A stretch of 61,380 bases of DNA from Bacteroidota bacterium (GCA_003151745.1 PLYJ01000033.1:1-61380); one strand, 5' to 3'. Shown: positions 50,792-59,694, counted from the first letter of the stretch. Notes: generated by a model not told the origin, from the sequence alone. Made by a program: numbers and translations.

Positions 50792-52096
50792 ATGAAATAC
50801 CTGCCAATAGACAAAAAGTTATTTATTGAGAACCGCAAACGTTTTACGGCTCACCTCCAAAAAGACTCCGTTGCCATTTTTAACAGCAATGATGAGATGC
50901 CGCGCAATGGTGATAATAATTTCCCTTTTCGTCAGAACTCTGATTTGTTCTGGCTTAGCGGTATTGACCAGGAACAAACAGTGCTGGTCATCGCTCCCGA
51001 ACATCCGTTACCTGAATATCGCGAAGCTCTTTTTCTCCGCAAAACAAACGAACACATCGTAATATGGGAAGGCCATAAATACACGAAGGAAGAAGCCCGC
51101 GCTGCATCGGGTGTGCAGCATGTATATTGGATTGAAGACCTGAAGGCTATGCTGCCGGTGATCATACATCATTCTAAAACCATTTATATTAACCTGAATG
51201 AGAACGACCGTTTTTCCACTGAAATCGTTTACCGCGATGAACGCTTTGCACAAGAGTTGCGCGCTAAATATCCTAACCATCATTATGAACGCTCCGGGAC
51301 TATCCTGGCTAAGCTTCGTGCAATTAAGTCGGATGCAGAGATTCAACAACTGAGCATTGCCTGTGATATTACGGATAAGGCATTCAGAAGGGTGTTGAAA
51401 TTTGTTAAGCCAGGCGTGATGGAGTATGAGATTGAAGCAGAAGTTACGCATGAATTTATTCGCAACCGCGCGAACGGACATGGTTACACTCCCATCATTG
51501 CAAGCGGAGCAAACGCTAATGTGCTTCATTATATTCAGAACAACAACGAATGCAAAAGCGGCGAAGTGGTATTGCTTGATTTCGGTGCAGAGTATGCTAA
51601 TTACTCTGCGGATATGACGCGCAGCATCCCGGTGAACGGCAAATTCACCAAGCGGCAAAAAGAAGTTTACAATGCTGTGCTCAAGGTGGTGCGTGAGGCA
51701 ATTAAAATGCTTGTTATCGGGAATACGATTCCGAAATATCATGAAGAAGTTGGCAGGATAATGGAGCAGGAACTATGCGGGTTAGGTTTACTGAAAGCCG
51801 AAGAAGTTAAAAAGCAGGATCCCAAACAACCTTTATATAAGAAATATTTCATGCATGGCACCTCTCATTTTCTTGGTCTTGATGTGCATGACATCGGTAA
51901 TCGTTATGAACCAATGATGGCAGGTATGGTTTTCACCTGCGAACCGGGCATTTATATTCCTGAAGAGAGTTTAGGCATCCGCATTGAGAATGATATTCTT
52001 ATCACAGAAAAGGGGCCAGTTGATTTGATGGCTAAGATTCCTATGGAGGCGGAGGAGATTGAAGAGATGATGGGGAAGCGCGCTGTTGCAGTTTAA
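50792..52096 (+). CDS. pepP: Aminopeptidase P (Xaa-Pro aminopeptidase)
   Basis: A 434-residue M24B metallopeptidase that removes N-terminal residues before proline. The N-terminal non-catalytic domain includes FPFRQNSDLFWLSGIDQEQT; the metal-binding residues are seen in LLDFGAEYANYSADMTRSIP (two Asp), FMHGTSHFLGLDVHD (His), TCEPGIYIPEE (Glu) and RIENDILIT (Glu). Length is typical and the site is complete. Confidence 0.93.
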   Translation: MKYLPIDKKLFIENRKRFTAHLQKDSVAIFNSNDEMPRNGDNNFPFRQNSDLFWLSGIDQEQTVLVIAPEHPLPEYREALFLRKTNEHIVIWEGHKYTKEEARAASGVQHVYWIEDLKAMLPVIIHHSKTIYINLNENDRFSTEIVYRDERFAQELRAKYPNHHYERSGTILAKLRAIKSDAEIQQLSIACDITDKAFRRVLKFVKPGVMEYEIEAEVTHEFIRNRANGHGYTPIIASGANANVLHYIQNNNECKSGEVVLLDFGAEYANYSADMTRSIPVNGKFTKRQKEVYNAVLKVVREAIKMLVIGNTIPKYHEEVGRIMEQELCGLGLLKAEEVKKQDPKQPLYKKYFMHGTSHFLGLDVHDIGNRYEPMMAGMVFTCEPGIYIPEESLGIRIENDILITEKGPVDLMAKIPMEAEEIEEMMGKRAVAV

Positions 52097-52156
52097 GGTT
52101 CGAAGTTTGAAGTCTAAAGTTAGGGTGAGCGTAATCTCAAACTTCAAACCTCAAAC
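52091..52156. repeat. TTTGAAGT-word hairpin
   Basis: Left arm 52091..52122 (GTTTAAGGTTCGAAGTTTGA and on); right arm 52135..52156 (TCTCAAACTTCAAACCTCAA). It begins in the pepP stop region and fills the gap to the dinB gene. Confidence 0.8.
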
Positions 52157-52168
52157 AATTTATTTTTT

Positions 52169-52660
52169 ATGAAATCACTCCTTCTCAATTACACCAACTA
52201 TAATGTTTGGGCTAATGATCGTATCATCACTTTCCTGAAAGATAATGTAAGCGATGAACAATTAGACAAAGAAATCGTCAGCAGCTTTCCGTCACTTCGC
52301 AAAACATTATTTCATATTTGGGATGCAGAAGGCATCTGGCTTGCCAGATTAAATGGCAACTCATCCTCTTTGGGTTCAAGTCATGGCTTCAACGGAAATA
52401 CCGAAGACGGTTACAGTGCAATTCTTTCCAACTCAAAAAAATTCGTTGCACTCGTTGAAGCGAAAGAAGAAACATATTTTCAACAACTTTTGCTTTACGC
52501 AAATATTAAAGGTGATAAGTTTGAAAACATTATTCATGATGCTATACAACATTGCATGAATCACAGCACCTTTCATCGCGGACAGATTATCATGATGCTT
52601 CGTCAGCTTGGGTTCACCAAACTATTTGCAACTGACTACATAGCTTTTCGGAGACAATAA
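52169..52660 (+). CDS. DinB family protein
   Basis: A 163-residue four-helix protein of the DinB/YfiT superfamily. Metal-binding histidines are visible in TLFHIWDAEGIW (near residue 49) and in MNHSTFHRGQIIMMLR (near 130-145), the usual three-His pattern. Members include thiol transferases, and some are DNA-damage induced; the substrate is unknown. Confidence 0.85.
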   Translation: MKSLLLNYTNYNVWANDRIITFLKDNVSDEQLDKEIVSSFPSLRKTLFHIWDAEGIWLARLNGNSSSLGSSHGFNGNTEDGYSAILSNSKKFVALVEAKEETYFQQLLLYANIKGDKFENIIHDAIQHCMNHSTFHRGQIIMMLRQLGFTKLFATDYIAFRRQ

Positions 52661-52666
52661 AGATGT

Positions 52667-53365
52667 TTAATCTTTGAGGTAAGGAATAAGCATCTTTTTC
52701 CAAATATCATATCCGAAGGCGTTTATGTGCACACCGTCAAAGCTTAAATGAGGATCAAGAGCGTTGTCTTTTACAAAGTGATCATACAAATTAATATATG
52801 TAACATCATATCTTTGAGCGAGCTTTTTTAATTGCTCATTCTGTTCCCTTACAATTTTATTTAAAGCATCACAAGAGGTAAAAAAGCTCTTTCTCAATAC
52901 CGGCAGATTCGATTGAATATAAATTTTAGTTTTCGGAGATTCTGTTTTTATCCGTTTAATAATCTTCTCGTAGTTTTCATTGATCTCGTCCGTCGAAACC
53001 TTTTCAAAGATGTCATTAATTCCAATCTCGATGAAGAGCTTTCCTGGTTGAAGAGAAATTACTTCGTCTATGCGCTTCAACAGCCCTTCTGTAAAGTCGC
53101 CTCTTATGCCCCGGTTAATAATAGAAGAATCACCAAATATAGAGAGGTTAAAAGACTCCGTGAGGCTATTTCCAAAAAAAACAATTCCTCCTTTTGTTCT
53201 TGGTTCCTTCAAAAAGCCATTATACCTGCTAACCCAGTAATTTGATGAAAGTGTTTCTGCTATCGCATGGCGCATAGTAATATTCCTGTATATTTTTAAT
53301 CCCGCTATTGCAAGTACGATTAAAACAAGAAGAAATAATAAAATTCTTTTATACAGGAATCTCAT
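52667..53365 (-). CDS. SGNH/GDSL-type hydrolase, membrane-anchored
   Basis: A 232-residue protein with an N-terminal membrane anchor (residues about 5-24) and an SGNH hydrolase domain. The blocks are complete: IVFFGNSLTESF (Ser), GIRGDFTEGLL (Gly), IEIGINDIF (Asn) and SFDGVHINAFGY (Asp and His). It probably acts as an esterase or deacetylase on an envelope or exported substrate. Confidence 0.88.
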   Translation of the reverse strand: MRFLYKRILLFLLVLIVLAIAGLKIYRNITMRHAIAETLSSNYWVSRYNGFLKEPRTKGGIVFFGNSLTESFNLSIFGDSSIINRGIRGDFTEGLLKRIDEVISLQPGKLFIEIGINDIFEKVSTDEINENYEKIIKRIKTESPKTKIYIQSNLPVLRKSFFTSCDALNKIVREQNEQLKKLAQRYDVTYINLYDHFVKDNALDPHLSFDGVHINAFGYDIWKKMLIPYLKD

Positions 53366-53395
53366 GGAGAGATTTAAGAGTAAATGAAAGTAAGC

Positions 53396-53445
53396 AAGGT
53401 AATTGAGGTTATTTAAAAATGCTAAAAGAAAGTAACCTCAATCAC
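53396..53445. repeat. GGTAATTGAGG-word hairpin between pheS and the SGNH gene
   Basis: AGGTAATTGAGGTTATT on the left faces AGTAACCTCAATCAC on the right, a short imperfect stem with the same word as the gmk and yicC hairpins. Confidence 0.7.
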
Positions 53446-54461
53446 AATGAAGTAAACTGCTTCAAAAACCTCACATCATTCTCTGAAAAAATCCTGAGAT
53501 CATTGATTTGATAACGGAGCATGGCTATACGCTCAATGCCCATACCAAAAGCGAAGCCTGAATATTTCTTTGAATCAATCTTGCAATTTTCAAGCACGTT
53601 GGGATGAACCATGCCGCAACCGAGTATCTCTACCCATCCGCTGTACTTGCACACATTGCATCCTTTGCCTCCGCAGATGTTGCAGGAAATATCCATCTCA
53701 GCGCTTGGCTCAGTGAATGGAAAGTAAGACGGTCGAAAACGCACCTGTGTTTTTTCGTCAAACATTTGCTGAGCGAAGTAATAAAGTGTTTGCTTAAGAT
53801 CAGCAAATGAAACTCCTTCATCAACATACAAGCCTTCTATTTGATGAAAGAAGCAATGAGCACGCGCTGAGATAGCTTCATTGCGATACACGAGACCGGG
53901 AGCAAGTATGCGTATAGGTGGCTTTGTCGTTTCCATCACACGAACCTGCACGGATGAAGTGTGTGTGCGTAATGCAATGTCAGGATTTTTCTCAATGAAA
54001 AACGTATCCTGCATATCGCGTGCCGGATGATTGTCAGGAAAATTGAGAGCGGAGAAGTTGTGCCAGTCGTCTTCAATTTCCGGACCGTAAGCAACTGTGT
54101 AACCAATGCGACCGAAGATATCAATGATATCTCTGCGTACAATTGAAAGCGGATGACGGGCACCTAATTCATTCGGTTCACCGGGCAAAGTGAAATCAAT
54201 ATCTGCCTCTCCTGTATCACTTGAGGATTCCAGTTCTTCGGCACCGATGCGAAGCTTTTCCTCTGCCTTATTCTTTAGTTCATTTACCCATTTACCAACA
54301 TCCTTTCGTAATGCCGGCTCAATGGATTTCATTTCAGAGAAAACTTCTGCAAGTATTCCTTTCTTGCTTAGAAATTTCAAACGGAAACTCTCAAGCTGTT
54401 CCTTCGATTCGACACGGAACGCATCTACTTCTTCAATAAGATGCTTTATTTTCTCTTCCAT
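53442..54461 (-). CDS. pheS: Phenylalanyl-tRNA synthetase alpha subunit
   Basis: A 339-residue class II synthetase subunit. Visible: helical N-terminal tRNA-binding part, HPLSIVRRDIIDIFGRIGY, THTSSVQVRVME, FRPSYFPFTEPSAEMD (motif 2 region) and GFAFGMGIERIAMLRYQI (motif 3). I start it at the ATG at 54461 (MEEKIKHLIEEV); the frame is open for 11 more codons without family resemblance. The beta subunit gene is not in the window. Confidence 0.95.
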   Translation of the reverse strand: MEEKIKHLIEEVDAFRVESKEQLESFRLKFLSKKGILAEVFSEMKSIEPALRKDVGKWVNELKNKAEEKLRIGAEELESSSDTGEADIDFTLPGEPNELGARHPLSIVRRDIIDIFGRIGYTVAYGPEIEDDWHNFSALNFPDNHPARDMQDTFFIEKNPDIALRTHTSSVQVRVMETTKPPIRILAPGLVYRNEAISARAHCFFHQIEGLYVDEGVSFADLKQTLYYFAQQMFDEKTQVRFRPSYFPFTEPSAEMDISCNICGGKGCNVCKYSGWVEILGCGMVHPNVLENCKIDSKKYSGFAFGMGIERIAMLRYQINDLRIFSENDVRFLKQFTSL

Positions 54462-54550
54462 TCTGACCTTGTCATTGCGAACGAAGTGAAGCAATCCCCA
54501 ACTATGAGATGAGGATGGCTTCGTTCCTGGCCATGACGCTTTAAACTTGT

Positions 54551-55237
54551 TTATTTAATCACCTTTACCGTCATCCAAACATCTTTCACAGGGCGGTCGC
54601 CTGGTGCAGTTTGTACGGCAGCGATCTTGTCAATGACATCTAATCCTTCAACCACCTGACCATACACCGTGTAGTTGCGATCAAGGAAAGGCACGCCTCC
54701 GACAGTCTTATATTCATTACGCTGCTTTTCGGAATATTTGAAATTACCGCGTTGTTCTATTGAGTTAAGGTCTGCATCTGTCTGCACTTTTCCCTGCACA
54801 ATATAAAACTGGCAGCCGCTGGATGCCTTTGTTGGATTCTCTGTTCGTGCAGCACAAAGCGCCCCTTTCTTATGAATAAGCGAATCATTAAATTCAGCGG
54901 GAATGGTATAACCGATGTCTCCCCCGCCCAACTGCTGTCCTGCAGGTGCATTCTTACTTTGCGGATCACCGCCTTGTATCATAAACCCTTTAATAACGCG
55001 GTGAAATAATAAGCTGTCGTAAAATCCTTTTTCTGTGATCTTGATAAAATTATCACGATGCTGAGGCGTCAGATCGTATAATTTCACCTTCATATCCCCA
55101 TAAGCGGTATGGATTAAAACCATTCTTGCTTTCCCGGAAGCATCCTTTTTTGCAACATTTGTTGCAGTTTTAGCATTTTGTCCGTAACTTGCTACCGCAA
55201 ACAGCAGTAACAAGGGTAATAAAATCTTTTTTATCAT
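54551..55237 (-). CDS. Cyclophilin-type peptidyl-prolyl isomerase, exported
   Basis: A 228-residue cyclophilin with a signal peptide (MIKKILLPLLLLFAVASYGQ), so it acts in the periplasm. Core motifs: FHRVIKGFMIQGGDP (catalytic Arg and Phe), AARTENPTKASSGCQFYI and YTVYGQVVEGLDVID. Length and order are normal for the family. Confidence 0.93.
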   Translation of the reverse strand: MIKKILLPLLLLFAVASYGQNAKTATNVAKKDASGKARMVLIHTAYGDMKVKLYDLTPQHRDNFIKITEKGFYDSLLFHRVIKGFMIQGGDPQSKNAPAGQQLGGGDIGYTIPAEFNDSLIHKKGALCAARTENPTKASSGCQFYIVQGKVQTDADLNSIEQRGNFKYSEKQRNEYKTVGGVPFLDRNYTVYGQVVEGLDVIDKIAAVQTAPGDRPVKDVWMTVKVIK

Positions 55238-55354
55238 ATACTTTTACGTTTAAATTTGGTGGCTTTTTTTGATGGGGCAATATTAATTATTTTATTGATT
55301 CCCTTTTCAAATAGTTAAGCAAGTTCATTCATTCTTAATATCACTCATAAAAAC

Positions 55355-55708
55355 ATGAAAAGGAGTTTATTTGTCATTGTGCTCGTCGCTATCATCTACT
55401 GTGGAACAACCCTCACTTCCTGCAAGAAAAACGGGCCCACTGTAGCTTCCATCACTGTGCTTGACACTCTTGGCCTTTCTGTTCCCCTTGCCACGGTTAC
55501 CCTTTGGCAGGATACGGCACACAATACTGTTACGGGAGCTCAGAGTACAGTTCGCGTAAGCGGAACTACCGGCGCAAACGGCAACGTCCAATTTACTTTT
55601 GCAAACGAAGCCTTTTTGAATATTTGGGCCATTAGAGGCATTGACACTGCCTTCGGTTTTATCCGGCTTGTTCAATATCAAACGACTCCGGCAACTGTTC
55701 GCTTTTAA
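55355..55708 (+). CDS. Small putative lipoprotein, beta-rich
   Basis: A 117-residue protein with a lipoprotein-like start (MKRSLFVIVLVAIIYCGTTL...TSCKKN; Cys near residue 23). The rest is a single beta-sandwich-like domain (VPLATVTLWQDT ... VSGTTGANGNVQFTF), similar in feel to Ig-like or carboxypeptidase regulatory domains. I cannot assign a function. Its last 4 bases overlap the convergent neighbour. Confidence 0.7.
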   Translation: MKRSLFVIVLVAIIYCGTTLTSCKKNGPTVASITVLDTLGLSVPLATVTLWQDTAHNTVTGAQSTVRVSGTTGANGNVQFTFANEAFLNIWAIRGIDTAFGFIRLVQYQTTPATVRF

Positions 55709-56052
55709 ATTTCCTTTTCAAAATACTCAATCACTGCCTGTTTCAAAAGTGTATCCTGTTCACGCAACGTTAGCGGAGGCAGTTGCTTTAAGAGTGCCCA
55801 ATGCGGCCATCCATCCTGGTCTTTTCCTTCCAATGCATAATAGCCAAACTGACTTAACAGCTTGCATGTAGCAATGTGCATGAGGTCTTGCTTTTCGTCC
55901 TTACTGAATTTCTGCGGACCTCTTCCTAATTCCTGAACACCAATCAGGAAGATGACAGCCTGCAAATCAGGCTCCTCTCCAAAATCATCTGCAAGCCGCA
56001 TTACTAATGCTCTCCACTTATCTTTAAAAATAGCTAATTCTACTGCATCCAT
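55705..56052 (-). CDS. Conserved protein of unknown function
   Basis: A 115-residue soluble protein; a Bacteroidota-type conserved protein that I cannot name. Notable segments: AVIFLIGVQELGRGPQKFSKDEKQDLMH and YYALEGKDQDGWPHW. No known catalytic motif or membrane segment is visible. A TAATTTTG element (56061..56068) lies 8 bases upstream of the ATG. The end overlaps the lipoprotein gene by 4 bases. Confidence 0.7.
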   Translation of the reverse strand: MDAVELAIFKDKWRALVMRLADDFGEEPDLQAVIFLIGVQELGRGPQKFSKDEKQDLMHIATCKLLSQFGYYALEGKDQDGWPHWALLKQLPPLTLREQDTLLKQAVIEYFEKEI

Positions 56053-56140
56053 TCTGAAAGCAAAATTACCATAATATCTCCGAATTGTTTATTGCAGTAT
56101 TTTCGCGCCTTTGATTAAACGCACAGATAGCAATCTTCAA

Positions 56141-56857
56141 ATGTCAAGTTGGAATAAATGGATTTTAGGAAGTTTAGGCTGGGCTTTAGGTGGTCCGATT
56201 GGAGGCATATTGGGCTTTGCTTTAGGTGCCATTTCAGAAGATGCAACCAAATCATATAAACCGGACACTAAGGCGCTCCCTAATGATTTCAGCGCTGCCA
56301 TGCTGGTATTATGCGCTGCGGTAATGAAAGCTGATAACCGCATACTCAAGTCAGAATTGGATTATGTGCGCCAGTTTTTTATCCGTCAATTCGGTTCCGC
56401 TATTGCAGGCAACATGATGCTTTTACTAAGGGAACTCCTCAAGCAGGATATTCCTGTTGCCGAGGTCTGTACACAGATAAAGCAAAATGTTGATCTCTCT
56501 TCCCGTCTTCAATTATTGCATCTGCTCTTTGGTGTTGCAGCAGCAGATGGCAATGTTAATAATGAGGAAACATCCACAATCCGTCAAATTGCTTACCTGC
56601 TTGGTATTTCAGAAAGGGATTACGTGAGAATACAAAGCATGTTTGTGCAAGACGATAACGCTGCGTATAAAATACTTGAAATTGACAAGTCTGCATCTGA
56701 TGATGACGTAAAGAAAGCCTACCGAAAGATGGCCATGAAATATCATCCCGATAAAGTTTATAATCTTGGCGCAGACTATCAGAAAGATGCGCAGGAAAAG
56801 TTTAAGAAGATCAACGAAGCTTACGAACAAATTAAAAAGAAGCGGGGAATTAATTAG
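56141..56857 (+). CDS. DnaJ-domain protein with TerB-like middle domain (DjlA-like)
   Basis: A 238-residue protein: a Gly-rich hydrophobic N-terminal segment ([20 protein letters not shown], residues about 11-30), a TerB-like helical domain ([20 protein letters not shown] ... [13 protein letters not shown]) and a C-terminal J domain ([20 protein letters not shown], then MKYHPDKV with the HPD motif). It probably recruits DnaK at the membrane. I start it at the ATG at 56141 rather than the TTG at 56111. Confidence 0.9.
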   Translation: MSSWNKWILGSLGWALGGPIGGILGFALGAISEDATKSYKPDTKALPNDFSAAMLVLCAAVMKADNRILKSELDYVRQFFIRQFGSAIAGNMMLLLRELLKQDIPVAEVCTQIKQNVDLSSRLQLLHLLFGVAAADGNVNNEETSTIRQIAYLLGISERDYVRIQSMFVQDDNAAYKILEIDKSASDDDVKKAYRKMAMKYHPDKVYNLGADYQKDAQEKFKKINEAYEQIKKKRGIN

Positions 56858-56992
56858 GTTTACGGTTTACAAGTTTACAGTTTACGGTTCGCACGGAACA
56901 AGATCACAACTAATAACGTAAACCTTGCAATAGGGCTGTGACAGTCAATCAAGCACAAACTGTAAACTTGTAAACCGCAAACCGTAAACTGT
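56858..56992. repeat. TTTACGGTTTACA-word long hairpin
   Basis: Left arm 56858..56891 (GTTTACGGTTTACAAGTTTA and on); right arm 56955..56992 (ACAAACTGTAAACTTGTAAA and on). The arms are 30-35 bases with a loop of about 60 bases. It shares its word with the hairpin at 49885..49959. Confidence 0.85.
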
Positions 56993-56997
56993 CTTAT

Positions 56998-57507
56998 ATG
57001 AATACATTCGACATCATCGTTATCATTCTGCTGCTTGTCGGCGCAGTGCGCGGCTTCATGAAAGGCTTTGTGTATGAAATAGCAACGCTTGGCTCGCTTT
57101 TTCTTGGAATATTCGTCGCGTTTAAGCTGGCATACCTTGCCCAACCTACGCTTCGCAAGATCGGAAATATGGATCCGCATTTACTGGCAGTCCTTTCATT
57201 TATATTAATGTTCCTGGCTGTGGTTGTTGGCATGTATTTTCTGGCTAAGCTGTTTACATCCCTTATTGATAAAGCAGGGCTTGGTATTTTTAATAAGCTG
57301 ATGGGCGCATTGTTCGGCATATTGAAGTTTGCATTCATCATCAGCATACTCATTTATTTCTTTAACCACTTCAACGAAAAGCATCATTACGTTTCGCAGG
57401 AGAAGAAATCAATGTCAAAACTATATCAACCCATTGCTGATATTGCGCCTGCCATATTACCTGTGCTGAAAGAGGCAAGAGAAAAAGTGGAAAAGAAATT
57501 AGAGTAA
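56998..57507 (+). CDS. CvpA family membrane protein
   Basis: A 169-residue inner membrane protein with four hydrophobic segments. It starts MNTFDIIVIILLLVGAVRGF, the family hallmark, with MKGFVYEIATLGSLFLGIF next. CvpA proteins are linked to colicin V secretion and envelope homeostasis in E. coli; the biochemical role is unknown. It is followed by ispD after 6 bases. Confidence 0.9.
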   Translation: MNTFDIIVIILLLVGAVRGFMKGFVYEIATLGSLFLGIFVAFKLAYLAQPTLRKIGNMDPHLLAVLSFILMFLAVVVGMYFLAKLFTSLIDKAGLGIFNKLMGALFGILKFAFIISILIYFFNHFNEKHHYVSQEKKSMSKLYQPIADIAPAILPVLKEAREKVEKKLE

Positions 57508-57513
57508 GAGGAA

Positions 57514-58179
57514 ATGAAGAAGTACGCAATCATCGTGGCAGGAGGCAGTGGAACACGTATGTCCTCAAAATTGCCAAAGCAATTTATGAAGGTTGCTGGC
57601 AAACCTTTGCTTATGCATACCATTCAGCGTTTTTATGAAGCAGACAAGTCTGCTTTAATTATAGTTGTCCTTCCAAAGGAATATATAAAGGAATGGGATA
57701 AGTTGATTCATAAATTTAAAAGTCTTATCCCTCATGTAGTTATTGAAGGAGGCAGCACGCGTTTTCAATCTGTGAAAAACGGATTATCGCTTGTAAAAGA
57801 GAAGGGCATTGTAGCCGTGCATGATGGTGTGCGCCCGCTGGCAAGCAAGGCGCTCATCAATAAATGTTTTAATGAAGCAAATAAAAAAGGCAACGCTATT
57901 CCTGCTATTCCTTTAAATGAATCTTTGAGGAAGACTTCAGGAGGAAGAAGCGAAGTCGTTGATCGCTCCTCCTACTCTATCATCCAAACGCCGCAATGCT
58001 TTCTTTCTGAAATTATATTAAAAGCGTATCAGCAACGTTTCAAAAAATCATTTACTGATGATGCAACAGTAGTTGAGAGCATTGGTAAAAAAATTCACCT
58101 CGTTGAAGGCGAGCGAGAAAACATCAAGATCACCTTTTCTGTTGATCTTAAAATAGCGGAACTGTTTTTAAAGAAATAA
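57514..58179 (+). CDS. ispD: 2-C-methyl-D-erythritol 4-phosphate cytidylyltransferase
   Basis: A 221-residue enzyme of the MEP isoprenoid pathway. Motifs: IVAGGSGTRMSSKLPKQF near the start, VAVHDGVRPLASKALI in the middle, DDATVVE and EGERENIKITFSVDLKIAE at the end. It may act in the same pathway as the polyprenyl synthase at 28 kb. A GAACGCGGATTT hairpin follows its stop. Confidence 0.93.
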   Translation: MKKYAIIVAGGSGTRMSSKLPKQFMKVAGKPLLMHTIQRFYEADKSALIIVVLPKEYIKEWDKLIHKFKSLIPHVVIEGGSTRFQSVKNGLSLVKEKGIVAVHDGVRPLASKALINKCFNEANKKGNAIPAIPLNESLRKTSGGRSEVVDRSSYSIIQTPQCFLSEIILKAYQQRFKKSFTDDATVVESIGKKIHLVEGERENIKITFSVDLKIAELFLKK

Positions 58180-58182
58180 ATG

Positions 58183-58263
58183 GAACGCGGATTTTCATGA
58201 TGGTTATGATTTACGCGGATAAGAAATCATAATTTATCATAATCATCATAAAAATCCGCGTTC
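58183..58263. repeat. GAACGCGGATTT hairpin element, copy 3
   Basis: GAACGCGGATTTTCATGATG on the left and CATCATAAAAATCCGCGTTC on the right, one mismatch in 20, with GGTTATGATTTACGCGGATA inside. It directly borders a broken GxxExxY gene on its right side. Confidence 0.88.
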
Positions 58264-58274
58264 AATCTTTCCTG

Positions 58275-58646
58275 AATCACGACATCGATGATCTTGATTT
58301 TTTAAGTTTTTTATATTCAGAAGCATGCCAACTTCAATTTCTGTTGCCTTGAGGTAATTGATTAGCTGGGCTTCATGTGGCTCGCAAAGTGCCTCCGCAG
58401 CTTTTACTTCAATAATGACACAATTATTTAAATTATATCTGCAACATAAAATCTAACCTCAGCATCTGCATAATAAACTTTGATTTGCTGTTACGCTAAA
58501 ACAAGAAGTCCCAGGTTTCGCAATTCAATAACTAATGCATTCTCATAAACCTTCTCCAAAAAACCATATCCCAACGTGTTATACACATTGTAATATGCTT
58601 TAATAATCAAATCCGTAATTTCTGAATGAACAAAATTATATTTCAT
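58275..58646 (-). pseudogene. Broken GxxExxY family gene
   Basis: Reading the minus strand from the ATG at 58646 gives SEITDLIIKAYYNVYNTLG, then GYGFLEKVYENALVIELR (the GFLExxY signature). A TAA at 58493..58491 then ends the frame. After it the sequence continues in the same frame as QQIKVYYADAEV and FYVADII; a base is lost near 58430, and the rest reads NNCVIIEVKAAEALCEPHEA and QLINYLKATEIEVG in another frame. The EVKA segment suggests a nuclease-like fold. The gene is thus inactive. It is enclosed by a full and a half GAACGCGGATTT element. Confidence 0.88.
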
Positions 58647-58650
58647 AACA

Positions 58651-58679
58651 AATCATAATCATCATGAAAATCCGCGTTC
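58651..58679. repeat. GAACGCGGATTT element, half copy
   Basis: AATCATAATCATCATGAAAA followed by TCCGCGTTC repeats the right arm of the element at 58183..58263, in the same orientation, 4 bases beyond the ATG of the GxxExxY pseudogene. Confidence 0.82.
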
Positions 58680-58692
58680 TATTTTTTTAGAA

Positions 58693-59574
58693 TCACGATT
58701 CAGATCTTTTGATGATTGGCAATACTCCCGCCATTTCACCGATCACGTTAATTAATTCCTTATCAGAGGGAACAATGATCTTGGAGTTATTACTAAGAGC
58801 TGTTTCCAGCGCCTCCAGCTTGCGGAGGGTTTGTGCATTACCTACAAAATACTTTTCAGCCGCTTCATTCACGAGGGCAATTGCCTGAGCTTCACCTTCT
58901 GCTTCCAATATCTTTGCCTGGCGGATACCTTCCGCTTTCTTGATCTCTGCACGCTTTTCTCCGTCAGCTCGGGTTTCAACAGCAGTTGCAAAATCAACGG
59001 CAGCGACTTTTTCATTTTCCGCCTTCACAATTTTATTCATTGTTTCCTGCACATCCTTGGGAGGATCTATTTCCTTCAATTCCGTACGCACGATTTCCAC
59101 ACCCCAGCCGGCAGTTTCCTCAATCAACGTGGTATATAAGTTTTTATTTATCCTGCCGCGCTCGCTGTTGGCGCTTTTCAGCGTCATGGTGCCGATGATG
59201 TTGCGTAGCGTAGTGCGCGCCAGGTTCACAATCTGGTAGTTGATGATGTTTACGTTGTACTGTGAATTCTTCACGCTCTCCTCGTCAGGACGGATTTTAA
59301 AATACACCTGTGCATCCACGCTGGCATTCAGATTATCGTTGGTGATGATTTCCTGTTTTTCGGCATTGATCATCTGCTCGGTAGTATTGATCTGGTACAT
59401 GCGGTCAATGAAAGGAATGATCCAGTGAAAGCCGGGTTCAGCATAATGATGGTATTTTCCTAAGCGCTCAATCAAGGCGCGATGCGTGGGGCGCACAATG
59501 CGCGCGCCAAGAAAGAATAAAACGATAAGCCCGATAATGATTGGGGTTATTCCAAGTGTTGTTTGAGAATCCAT
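58693..59574 (-). CDS. SPFH/Band 7 family membrane protein (paraslipin/QmcA-like)
   Basis: A 293-residue protein with an N-terminal membrane segment (ITPIIIGLIVLFFLGARI, residues about 7-24) and an SPFH domain (ALIERLGKYHHYAEPGFHWI, ARTTLRNIIGTMTL, GVEIVRTELKEIDPPKDVQE), then a long helix (ADGEKRAEIKKAEGIRQAK). Such proteins form membrane microdomain assemblies. No NfeD partner gene is next to it. Confidence 0.92.
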   Translation of the reverse strand: MDSQTTLGITPIIIGLIVLFFLGARIVRPTHRALIERLGKYHHYAEPGFHWIIPFIDRMYQINTTEQMINAEKQEIITNDNLNASVDAQVYFKIRPDEESVKNSQYNVNIINYQIVNLARTTLRNIIGTMTLKSANSERGRINKNLYTTLIEETAGWGVEIVRTELKEIDPPKDVQETMNKIVKAENEKVAAVDFATAVETRADGEKRAEIKKAEGIRQAKILEAEGEAQAIALVNEAAEKYFVGNAQTLRKLEALETALSNNSKIIVPSDKELINVIGEMAGVLPIIKRSES

Positions 59575-59694
59575 AGTGAATTGTTTTTTGTAAATGTAGG
59601 ATAAATTTTAAGAGTCAAAGATCAGTCGTGTAAATAGAAAAAATCCTGATACAGTATAAACAGATATCAGGACGTGATTTCACAAACGCTATGT

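Noticed and set aside
51008..51742. 244-residue minus-strand open frame opposite pepP
   Set aside because: pepP is complete with all metal ligands on the plus strand; the opposite frame has no known features.
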